Source: Pagrus major
Lineage: Eukaryota; Chordata; Actinopteri; Spariformes; Sparidae
Assembly (NCBI RefSeq): GCF_040436345.1
Contig: NC_133225.1
Location: 21,742,040 to 21,806,039, forward strand
Direction of reading: 5' to 3'
DNA: 64,000 bases
A model generated the notes under the pieces. It ran no database searches. It was not told where the DNA came from and saw nothing but the letters and a program-made list of their open reading frames with translations. A program made the position numbers and the translations under genes. Of this stretch, positions 48,301 to 57,664 are shown piece after piece. The first letter of the stretch is position 1; each line of letters begins with the position of its first letter.

Positions 48301-51300
48301 AAACAATGGACGTTCCTGGTGACTTATTTCCCTGATATTTAAAAAGAAAAAAAGAAAAATGAAAGAAAAATTTAATTTTTGCTAACTGACCAAGATGTGT
48401 CAGTATCTTTCTGATTCAGTTTAATTTCATCACAAAAGAAAACTTTCTAAGGTTTTTACAAGTTGGGGGAAGAAGAGACAAAAGGCTGATTCAGTCACAG
48501 TCAGGTGTGGATGTGACAGGTAAAACTCATAACTGCTCTTCTGGTTTGACAGCAGATCAAAGTTTGTTGATCATTAGCTGAATAGATCCGTCAACCCGAT
48601 ATAATTTGCATGGAGGCAAACTCAAGGAAGGTGGGTGTTTGGGATTATTGGCCAGCCTAAAATTACAGTATACTGGTCACCAGAAGTTTGCATAGGAAAA
48701 TGTTCCCTGTCTGTGCTTCCTGGACAGATTGGAGATATGGCTGCAATGAATATCAAACCCAGTATCTCTGCGGTGCCTCAAAACCAACTTCAACCTTTAT
48801 GTTATCAGTGGCTGGTTACCAGGAGCGCAGATCATCTGTTTCTCACCTTTGGCCTTACACTCTCTGGTTGCTGGATTCATCAGGTAGTTCTCGTGGCAGC
48901 CGCAGGCGAGGCTGCCGTTCACACACAGCTGATCACATACGTCATTCTCCAGGCACGTGTCGACCTCTAGATAAAAGAACCAGATTGTTAAAAGGAGTTT
49001 CAACGACAAAGTATTGGAATGTGTTGAAACAGTCTACACTTATGTCATTAGCTATTTTGTGCGATGGGTCAGGGCATATTTTTTAAACTGGTGATGAAAA
49101 ACCAAAGTTAGTAGCTGTTAGCAAGCATTAAGCTGCTCCATCAGGCTGCCCCTCACCTTCACACAGGCTGTCCCCGACCAGCCTCATGTTGTCGGGGCAG
49201 TCGCAGAAGAAACCCATCGGCTGGTCCACACACCGATGAGAGCAGCCTCCATTATTGACCTTACACTCGTCCTGATCTGCACAAAAAAAACATTACATCA
49301 TGGTGGTTTCATACAAGGAGGTATGCAGCTGAAAATCTGGATTGTCGTCATCGGGCTGGGAAAGTTTGGCTGCTGCACAACCATTTTTTTGTTTTGTTAT
49401 GGAACATTTGTATTTATTAATACAGCAAAACCTTTTATTAGAATTATATGGTGGAGAAAATATGACGTTTATCCATTTACTTTTGAGTTTTAGGTGTCAG
49501 AGGACAAAATCTGGGCTTCAGTCGCATGAGACGATGTCAGTGGCAGTGTAAAAAACGCAGTCTGCCAATCTTCAAATGGCTTGTTTTGTCCAACCAACAG
49601 TCCAAAAGCTAAAAATAATCACATGAGCACGATGTCAAACAGACAAACACAGAAAATCATCACTTTGGAGAAAATGCAACTTGAGAATTTGCGGGTTTTT
49701 TTCATTGATTTGCTTCAGCAACGACTGGAACAATTATTCAATTATCAGAAAAAAATGTTTTTTCTGTTGATTGTCAAAAACCAGTCAATCGATTAATCGT
49801 TTCCGCTCTAGTACAGCTGTATTAGCAAGACTGCTGTGCTACATTGTCACAATTAAAACCGCTGATTTTTTCTGTTCGTGGCTCAGGCAGTGATAAAGCA
49901 ACAGTCTTCTTTGAATGAGTAATTCTGGACAGAGAGATTTAGTTAAGTTGTTGGTTGCATTTCCCTGCAGGACACTGAAAGAGGACACACTTCAATGCAG
50001 TAAGGAGCAGTCCCATACTGCCCTCTGCTGGCTGGTTAGCAACTTTAGCAACAAGGTACTACAGTATACTGCATGAGGGCACTCAACTACAGTATGTGGT
50101 GGATTCAAATTTCATTTGATGTCATTATACTTCAACAGAAGTGTTTGTCCGAGGGTCAAGCAGCATCTGGAACTCCTTTCAGCCGCCATAACCTCAGAGC
50201 TGGGGCTGTGTCAAAACTAACACCCTAAACAAGGTAAAACAGCCTCAGATGAAAACTGGACATAAGTATGTGGACAGAGCTGTCTACATACTTTTTTTCT
50301 CAATCGATTTCCCTTTGTTTTTGAAGCCGTCTCACTCACCACAGTCGACCTCGTCGCTGCCATCAGAGCAGTCTGCTGAGTGGTCACACCTCCAGCTCTG
50401 ACGGATGCACTGCCCGTCTCCACACTGAAACTCAGATGCCGTACACGTGGGAGAAGTCTGCGGACGTGGCCGAGACAAAACACACAACTCCTTAGACTCG
50501 TCCCGCCCGTTTCTGCAGTCAGATCGGCCGTCACACAGCTTGTTTCCAGGCAGGCAGGTGTCAGACGGCCCGCAGGAGAAGAAGCCAGTGGTGGTGCAGT
50601 TGTGACAGGAAGCCTCATCGCTTCCGTCACCACAGTTGTCCACGCCATTGCAGAGGAGGTGTAGAGATATGCAGCGTCTGCTGCGGCAGGCAAATTCATC
50701 TTTCTTACACCACAGGTGACCTGTGAGGAGTGAGCGGCACAGTTACATAAGTAATTAAGTCTTGCAGCCCTTAAGAGTCTCTGCTAATATCATTTTAATG
50801 GCTTCAACATAATAGTGTCTTCACAGTATGGAGTTAGTGATTCAAATCAGTCTGATTTATTTTACTTTGGGTTGAGTCAAACTAGAAAAATGTTTAATTT
50901 TCTTTGATTCCAGCTTCTAAAATGTGAATATTTTCTCCTCTATGACAGTGAACTGAATATCCTTGTGTTGTGGACACAAGACATTTGAGGAAGTCATCTT
51001 GGGCTTTGAAAAATTCACTAATCAAAATGTTTTCGATCAATAGAAAAAAAAGATTGACAGTTTAATCGATAATGAAAAGCCTTTTACAGCCGTACACTTT
51101 AACACGTGGTGTGACAACAGTACACATGTAAAAAAAGAAAACCTAGACTAACCTGTCTAACCTGATTAAAAGTGCCTTGATGTTTACTGAGTCAGAGGGA
51201 GTAGAAGCCTTCCATGTGTGAGAAAGTAACTTACTTAGTATCTTGCTCACTTTCTACATTTTCCTGGCTGACATTAAAACCAGCAACATTCAGGTCAAAG

Positions 51301-53780
51301 TCTTTCTAATCTCTAAGCAACACTGCCAGCATTCATCCATTCTGCCATCACTCACACCAACACTGTTTAAGTTTAACGCCTGCAATCACATGAAATCCTT
51401 TCAGAGTACTTTCTCCTGCAGGGTTTTTCTTTGCGAGCGTTATGCAGCGTCTGGTTCACACTGAACACCAAATCCCTCTGGAATCCAATATTACAGTCTC
51501 TAATGACTTCAACGGGATTATAACACTGAAATCTGCAGTGGTATTTTCCCACATAGTGCAAGGAAACTAAAGAAAGTAGATCAACATACTGTCTGCGCAG
51601 AGTCATGGAGCTCAGATATAAATGAGCATTTATTAACATCATTTTAAAATCAAGGCTTTGTGTGGAAGTTTAAGGGAAACAGATATCTTGGTGTCATTTT
51701 CTTGGTTCCAGCCTCACCTGTACATATTTGTCCACCTTTTTCTCCCTCTCCATCTCTCTATACTAAAGAGACAAATGCTGCAGAGCTGGTTCTAAAATCC
51801 ATTTAGTTTATGGATCAGTTAGGTGTTTACAAGTTTGCATGGAGAAGTAGCTTTCACTTCTTTATCTGAAAGAAACTCAGAGAACTGGAGGTCTGCTTCA
51901 GTTCAGTTCTTTTTAAATGAATGGCTAAAACTGTTTGCCACTTCCTTTTACATATATTTTTAATATCTATTTGATTATTTAGATAATACAATGTTTAATT
52001 TATATAATATTAAATTAAATATGGGACTGAAACTGACATGTACAGGTGCAAGAAAAAGTATGTGAACCCTTTGGATTACCTGGATTTCTGCATAAATTGG
52101 TCATAAAATGTGTTCTGATCTTCATCTAAGTCACAACAATAGACAAACACAGTCTGCTTAAACTAATACCACACGAACAATTATATGTTTTCATGTTTTT
52201 GTCGAACACAACATGTAAATATTCACAGTGCAGGGTGGAAAAAGTGCTGCAACTGTATTACTGTGTCACACTGACATGTTTATTCCTCTGTTGCTATTTT
52301 TTATTACTCTTTTTCCATCCTGTTTAATATCTTTGTATACTGCCTTGTGTTTCTTGTATTTATTGTCTGCACTTTGAATTGTCTTGCTGTTGAAATGTAC
52401 ACTATAAAAAACGCGCCGTTCCTTGTCAAGAAATGTCTATTTAGTTTTGATTGTTTGATTCATTCTGCCAAGAGAAAGAGCTTGTGAAACCTAAACCGGC
52501 GTGCATGTGTGTGTGCATGCTGCGGGATGGGATCATATTTGTTGACATTGTTCTCACCACAGCGGTGTTCATCTGATCCGTCCTCACAGTCTGTGTGTCC
52601 ATCACACACACTCAGTTTCTTGACGCACGAGCCATCGCTACACTTGAACTCCAGCTGCTCTTGGCAGGGGGGTAGAGAGTGACCTGCAGCTCCTGAGGCA
52701 TGTGCAAACACACAGTTTACCTTTGCTGTGCAGAATGTCAGTCAGTAAGATACAGCAGGGTCAAAAAGTCCGAGTCAAAATACTTCTGTTTTGCATTTAT
52801 TTGGATTTTAATACTTCATTTTTCATTACAAAAGATAATATCAGCTTAACAGCTTGAGTTGAAAGTTGAATCTTTGAAAAATGTGCATGAATTTCATAAT
52901 ATCTTTATATTTGGTATTTCCCCCCTTTGCTTTAACTGAAGTATTGAGCTGGCATAGACTCCACAAATGTATGTAAAATCTGATGGCTTTTTGACCCTAC
53001 TGTATGTATAGTACAGGACACCACAAAGGACATTCAAAATTACATAATAGACAAGAGGAAAAGTTAGAAAAACCATGACAAGTTATGACATTACATTATT
53101 TGTATTTTCAGTTTTGTGAGATACATGCTAATTATGACATAAAGTCCGCAGGGTAAGGCATGTGTTATTCAATAATGGGGCAAAGTAAACCTTTTCACTG
53201 CAGTTTTGCACATTTCACTTGTCTTCCATCATATTTTTTTAATCATAAAATCTCCAAAATTAATAACCAAAACTAAATTTCAAGCCTATCAAATCCAAGT
53301 CTTTTTTTTACTGTACTGTACAATTTTAGTTAAAAATGAAAAAAATAATACATTTTTAACAAATACAAATATAACAAATAAGCATCAATTCACTGTAAGG
53401 GAGGGGTCAGATGTTCTCATCTTTTCAACTGTCTATCGACACATTTCGTACATTTCTGTCCAAATATGAATATTTCCTCGTACTGTGTTTAGACTGTGAC
53501 AGCTTAGCTTCCTGTGACGTTTTATATATTTGTTTCGCAAATCAAAAACCTGGAAAGCGTTACAAGTCCAGATCGAGTTCACTGTAGCTTGCATTGTAAA
53601 CACACTCCATTCAAACTGACAGCCTCTGCTCGACTGCACACCCTCAGGCCGTTAAATAACCTTTAACACGAGCAGCTCTTTCATTTCACACACATACACG
53701 AGCAATTCATGCATCTTACCCCAGATGTGACAGCAGGTTAGAGGGATGATCAGAAGAAATAAACCTCCAAGGTGTCCCAT
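37519..53780 (-). CDS. LDL-receptor-family protein with four LDLa repeats
   Basis: Thirteen exons in consistent phase give 2049 bp, 682 aa: 53780-53720, 52692-52558, 50720-50340, 49276-49157, 48966-48847, 47634-47463, 44687-44472, 43059-42941, 42695-42556, 41215-41074, 40335-40138, 39324-39176, 37614-37519. ATG 53780 has a strong context (AGCATGG) and starts a signal peptide. Domains: one LDLa (exon 2), three LDLa (exon 3), two EGF (exons 4-5), a six-bladed YWTD propeller (exons 6-10; LYWV, LYWTN, LFWAQ, LYWID, VYWSD), a shortened EGF plus Ser/Thr-rich stalk (exon 11), a transmembrane helix across exons 11-12, and a ~65 aa tail without NPxY. Exon sizes follow human LDLR exons 4 and 7-13; repeats 1, 6 and 7 or their equivalents are missing. 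It should bind an extracellular ligand, perhaps a lipoprotein, vitellogenin or transcobalamin-like cargo. ndufa7 lies upstream and kcnv2 downstream. Exons 1-11 are firm; the last two are less certain. Candidate names (lrp13, cd320, an ldlr/vldlr duplicate) cannot be resolved here. Confidence 0.88.
38440..38620 (+). mobile_element. LINE 3' tail
   Basis: Ends with TTTCATTTCGTTGTACAACC and GTGACAAATAAATTCCCTTG, the typical terminus of a fish LINE. It lies in the last intron of the LDLR-like gene, in antisense orientation. Confidence 0.55.
39329..39371. repeat. (CA)n microsatellite abutting a splice acceptor
   Basis: About 20 CA units. On the gene strand this is a (GT)n tract ending 3-5 bases before the acceptor of exon 12 of the LDLR-like gene. 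Confidence 0.95.
43420..43600 (-). repeat. Interspersed repeat in intron 8 of the LDLR-like gene
   Basis: Contains GAAAGGCCCTGTCACAGCCA, GGAATCGAACCTTTCCCTCT and TTGCTGTGAGGCAACAGTGC, a familiar fish repeat with a tRNA-like GGTTCGATTCC box on the minus strand. There is no cloverleaf, so it is not a tRNA gene. Confidence 0.6.
44825..45010 (-). repeat. Decayed dispersed repeat in intron 6
   Basis: On the minus strand it reads GTGACACTAAAGGAAAAAGT, TCATCCTGTGGGGACCACGA and ATATTCCAGTCTGGACCAAA. This is the abundant teleost repeat also represented near 31850 and 34640. It gives long spurious open frames. Confidence 0.65.
45620..45935. repeat. 109-bp tandem repeat, ~2.9 copies, in intron 6
   Basis: Units begin CTCAACTTCCTTGTCACTGA at 45620 (with changes), 45729 and 45838. 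The exact 109-base period and near-identity of the first two units suggest recent tandem duplication. Non-coding. Confidence 0.92.
52045..52245 (+). mobile_element. Half of a Tc1/mariner-like element
   Basis: GCAAGAAAAAGTATGTGAAC, CTTTGGATTACCTGGATTTC, ATAAATTGGTCATAAAATGT and TCATCTAAGTCACAACAATA are the recognisable left terminus of an abundant fish Tc1-like element. The other half is missing. In intron 2 of the LDLR-like gene. Confidence 0.7.
52753..53002. mobile_element. Tc1-like MITE
   Basis: Ends CAGCAGGGTCAAAAAGTC and TTTTTGACCCTACTG are inverted repeats flanked by TA dinucleotides. ~250 bp, no coding. In intron 1 of the LDLR-like gene, about 60 bases beyond the exon 2 acceptor. Confidence 0.85.
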
Positions 53781-54309
53781 GCTCGATGTCCTCCACGGTT
53801 GCTTGTGGCATGCGGCGCGGAAATATGACGTAAGAGTTGATTCTGACAAACGGCAGGTTTGTCAACGCTCGATATCAGTTTTAATTTTCAATCGGTAATT
53901 ATTATAGTTTCATCAATAAATGAATCATCAGTGGTCAATCATAGTCAGCAGCTCTTCATTTATGTTATTCGGTTATTTGTTGATATGACGTAGAATATGT
54001 CGCTGTCGTGTTGCTAGGATACAAAGTGTCATTTGTCAAATGATGACGTTTCCGGTCATTTTATTTCTGTTGTTTTTTGCTTTAATGGCACAAACAACAT
54101 AACAAAAACAACTGCTCCATACAGTTCGGTAAAGTTGGAAAGATATTCATTCTTACTTATTGTTCCCGGAAGTCCGAATCTGTGAATATCTTTCCAACTT
54201 TACCGAACTCTCCAAAGACCTTGAAATGAACTCCCTTTGACAGTGTACGAGGTTTTTAAAATGTGCTCCACCTCCTGTAACATTAATGAAAGCATCAGGA
54301 ATAATCAAT
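53781..54309. other. 5' flank of the LDLR-like gene with a perfect foldback
   Basis: The 27-base segment 54123-54149 (starting AGTTCGGTAAAGTTGGAAAG) is perfectly complementary to 54183-54209, with a 33-base loop. The stem starts ~340 bases upstream of the ATG. No TATA box is obvious; the proximal 100 bases contain a GCGGCGCG stretch. Confidence 0.8.
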
Positions 54310-55045
54310 GATGGGATGTAACTAAGTACATTTACTCAAGTACTAATTTGGAGTGACTTATACTTTACTTGAGTATTTATATTTTCTGCTAGTTTATACT
54401 TCCACTCCACTGGCATGAAAAACTGTCATCTAAAAAGTGACTAGTAACTGAAGCTGTCAGACAATGTAGTGGAGTAAAAAGTACAATATTTCCCTCTGAG
54501 CTGTAGTGGAGTAGAAGTATAAGGTTGCATTAAATGGAAATACTCATGAATTTAACCTGTGCAGTACTTGAGTAAATGTATTTAGTTTCTTTCCAGGTTA
54601 AAAACACTGATAAATGATGCTGTTGTCAAGAAAAAGAAATATGAAGTGTTTTGTAATCAAAGAACTTGTTTATTGAGTTTTCTGTTTCCACTGATGTAAT
54701 GTAACTAATTGCATTTACTCAAGTTCTTTACTTAAGGACAACTTTGATATACTTGTACTTTACTTGAGTATTTCCATTCTTGCCACTTTATACTTCCACT
54801 TCATTACATTTGGGAGGCAAATATTTTACTTTTTAATCAACTACATGTATTCGATAACTTTAGTTACTAGTTACCTTACAGATTACAGGCTGTATAGAGC
54901 CAAAGCAGCACATTTTTAAATCAATTTATCTTTCTTATTATTTCATTGACCACCAGACAATAAATACACAGATTGTGTCTTGACAGGTCAATAATCAGTT
55001 TGCTTTTACTTGTACTTATGATACTTAAGTACATGTAATATCTAA
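54310..55045. mobile_element. ACTTGAGTA/TACTCAAG-type palindromic repeats, two copies
   Basis: 54313-54597 begins TAACTAAGTACATTTACTCA and ends with the inverse CAGTACTTGAGTAAATGTAT. A second, partial copy runs 54695-55040 (CAAGTTCTTTACTTAAGGAC, TACTTGTACTTTACTTGAGT). The same family forms 20263-22396 and recurs at 56905-57000. Confidence 0.7.
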
Positions 55046-56034
55046 TGCAACATAATATTTAATGAAATTAAATCTTTTTGGGGCAGAGTTTTTTACGATG
55101 CAGTATTGCAGCTTTTACTTCAGTCAAAGATATCAGTTCTTGTTCCTCCACTGCAGTGAGGCTCCTGCAGATGTCGATGTCATCAACTGCAAAAACTCAC
55201 AACAGAAAAGTGTCTGTACCTTCTTGGGTGATTCTGGAGAAACAGTTCATTTTTGAGTCTGAATCACCTGATGCACCTTGATAGAAAATGTGGTGGAAGA
55301 ACAGTGACCTAAAATTACCCACTCCTGAATAACAATATCCCTCAAAGATGTTTTGCAGTAAGAAATATGATGAACAGATTTTATTCTGAGATGTGCAGGA
55401 AATCTTCTGTTGGTAGTTTTGGGCTCAGAGGTTCTTCAGCATTCACTACATCGCATCAAATGAATCAGTCTTACATCTGAAAGTTGTAAATTCTGATTAC
55501 ATTGACCTGAAAGAAAAACATGAATATAAATTCACATTCCTGTGAAAGAACTTGCACTTTAGTTAAGTGAGCTTAGATTTTGACATGTAACAGAGTATTT
55601 TATGCTACTTTTACTTCAAAGATGTTGATGAAGGTTCTCAGTCATCCAGGTCATGGTAGTTCTAAGTGCTATAGCTAGCTCATTAGCAAGCTACCTAATA
55701 AAAATGTAATAATCTAGCCATCAAACTCGTGCGTGTAACGCAAGCCGAATATTGTCTTTATGTTTGGTCTGAACACACCGTTACTTTACACGATGGGTCC
55801 ATCTCTGGGGCTCTTGGTGAAATGTGAGCTGTGTAATCAATTAACTGACAACAGCAGAAACTAAACATTGTCTCTATAATTAATACTAAATTACAGACTT
55901 ACAGACTGAATTATTCAGAAGTAATATCCTAATCATTTCCTACACAGATATTGTGAACCTGTGACATTAAGTCTTATCATTTCAGTTCTGATGTGACTCA
56001 CTGTTAGTGCTGTTCGACTCCCTTTTGTGTTCAG
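55046..56034. other. Intergenic DNA; no further mettl27 exons found
   Basis: I scanned the plus strand for the methyltransferase motif I (DVACGTG-like) and upstream METTL27 exons and found none. Short open frames lack motifs. Confidence 0.4.
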
Positions 56035-56873
56035 ATGTTTGAACTGGGCTTCAGGCACTTTGTGGGAGTGGATGGCAGTAAAGGATTGTAATTGTAATGC
56101 TACTGGTTCTTGTTCCTCTTCTGGTGATGGTTTCAGGTATGTTTGATGTGGTGATCATTGTCAGCGCTCAGGATGCTGGTTTTGTACCGGTTAGCGTTGT
56201 CAGGGAGCTCTGCCACACCGCCAAACCTGGTAATCAGCTAACACCCATTAGCATTAGCTCATGTGTCTTCACATTCAGCAGGTAACTCTGACTGTAGCTG
56301 CCATGGCAGTGTCGTCAGTAATATTTGACTGGGTACCCAGTAGGACCGTTCAGTAATCCATCCATGATACTAACAAGGAGAGGTAGCTGACTCAAATTTG
56401 AGGACCTGAGACTTGCTTGACTCACACTGATAAAACACTTGACTTTGACTGATATTCATTACTTGAGACCTGACTTGGACTTGAGACAGATGGCTTAAAA
56501 ATAACTTGATTTTTTAGATTAAATATGAGCATTTAAAAAGAAAAATATTTAGAAGTTGCATTTTCTTTTGAAACATGTTTGGGTTATTTCTAGTGCAACG
56601 TGAACAAACCTGTTGTCTGCAGGAGGTCTCATCTGTATGGCGAGAGGCAACCATAGTCTAACAACATCAGAGAGATACAGGAAGGATCTGGAGAAAGAGC
56701 TGCAGCTGATGGAGGAGGGGGGGCTGTGGAGTCTGGTGGGAATCAAACAGATGGAGAGATACATGGAAAACCCACATCTGAATACTGAGACAGACAGGAA
56801 GGACGAGCAGGAGAAGCAATACATCAGCGGGACTGCTTACCTGTACAAGAAATCCATCAATCCATTCATTTAA
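56035..56873 (+). pseudogene. METTL27-like methyltransferase remnant
   Basis: Three pieces resemble consecutive METTL27 (WBSCR27) exons. After an acceptor (gtgttcag) 56035-56077 reads MFELGFRHFVGVDGS. 56137-56229 reads MFDVVIIVSAQDAGFVPVSV and ends REL-CHTAKPG at a donor. 56623-56873 continues GGLICMARGNHSLTTSERYR to YISGTAYLYKKS and a stop. The family is a class I SAM-dependent methyltransferase of poorly known substrate. Missing are all N-terminal exons with the SAM-binding motif I and the ~30 residues normally between VDGS and MFDVV. The gap between the first two pieces is only 59 bases and the first frame runs into stops, though a GT...AG pair would join them in frame. It lies between ndufa7 and the LDLR-like gene on the opposite strand. 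The missing catalytic part argues for a pseudogene rather than a gene. Confidence 0.7.
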
Positions 56874-57540
56874 ATTGACACTTTACTCTAGTAGTGGAAA
56901 TGCATATCATTTTGAGGTACTTGTACTTTAGTTGAGTATTTCCATTTTCTGCTACTTTGTACTTCCACTCCACTACATATTAAATACTATAATATGCAGG
57001 ATTTATAAAACTGTTTTTTTTGTTTCTCTTTAAAAAATTAAATCAACTATTTCCACAGTTGTTGAGGTAATTTCTGATGAATAAATGCCATGGTTCCAGC
57101 TTCTCAAATGTGAGGATTCACATCTTTGTTCCTTCTTATGTTGACTCGATTCATTAAATAACTGAGCTTAAATAGTTTCTGGAGGTTTGGACTTTTCGTT
57201 TAACACAAACATTGTGAAAGTGATTTTTTTTCCCCTGTAATTTTCAAAAAACAATTCAATCAATTACTCAACAAAATTAACCTGCATATTATAAAGTTCT
57301 TCAGTATCACAGAGACTTAAAAAAAAGTAAGAATGATGCACAAGACATCCTGAATTTTCTATTTCATGTCATGGGAGTTAATCCCTCGTATTTACACTCC
57401 GTCAGCCAATTGAAAAAAAAGTTGTCTACTTTGTAGACTGGACTGCCTCATTTGAAAGACCAGGTTCAGCCTAGCTTTCATGTCCTCTTACCCAATTCAC
57501 AATACGACCACAATAACCAGATGGACAAAAAACTTAAATA
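56874..57540. other. Intergenic DNA
   Basis: 56905-57000 is another piece of the TACTTGTACTTTAGTTGAGT repeat family. The rest is AT-rich, with nothing recognised. Confidence 0.5.
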
Positions 57541-57548
57541 GAACACAT

Positions 57549-57554
57549 TTTATT
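57549..57554 (-). terminator. Polyadenylation signal of ndufa7 (AATAAA)
   Basis: AATAAA on the gene strand, ~110 bases beyond the ndufa7 stop codon, in AT-rich context. Confidence 0.65.
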
Positions 57555-57664
57555 CACACTTTCTATTGTACAGGACACAACCAACACACGCAGTGGTCAG
57601 GCCTCTGCAGCAGATCTGGATGAAGAAATGAGGTTGTTGATGCTGAAGGGGTTAATCCTGCTGC

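Noticed and set aside
37519-53780. Calling the receptor a plain vldlr or ldlr orthologue
   Set aside because: It has four rather than seven or eight LDLa repeats, no NPxY and a reduced third EGF, and its ndufa7 neighbour points to another locus. Family level is all the sequence supports.
53781-53849. Earlier receptor start upstream of the ATG at 53780
   Set aside because: The upstream extension begins with TTG, while the ATG at 53780 has a strong context and directly begins a hydrophobic signal peptide.
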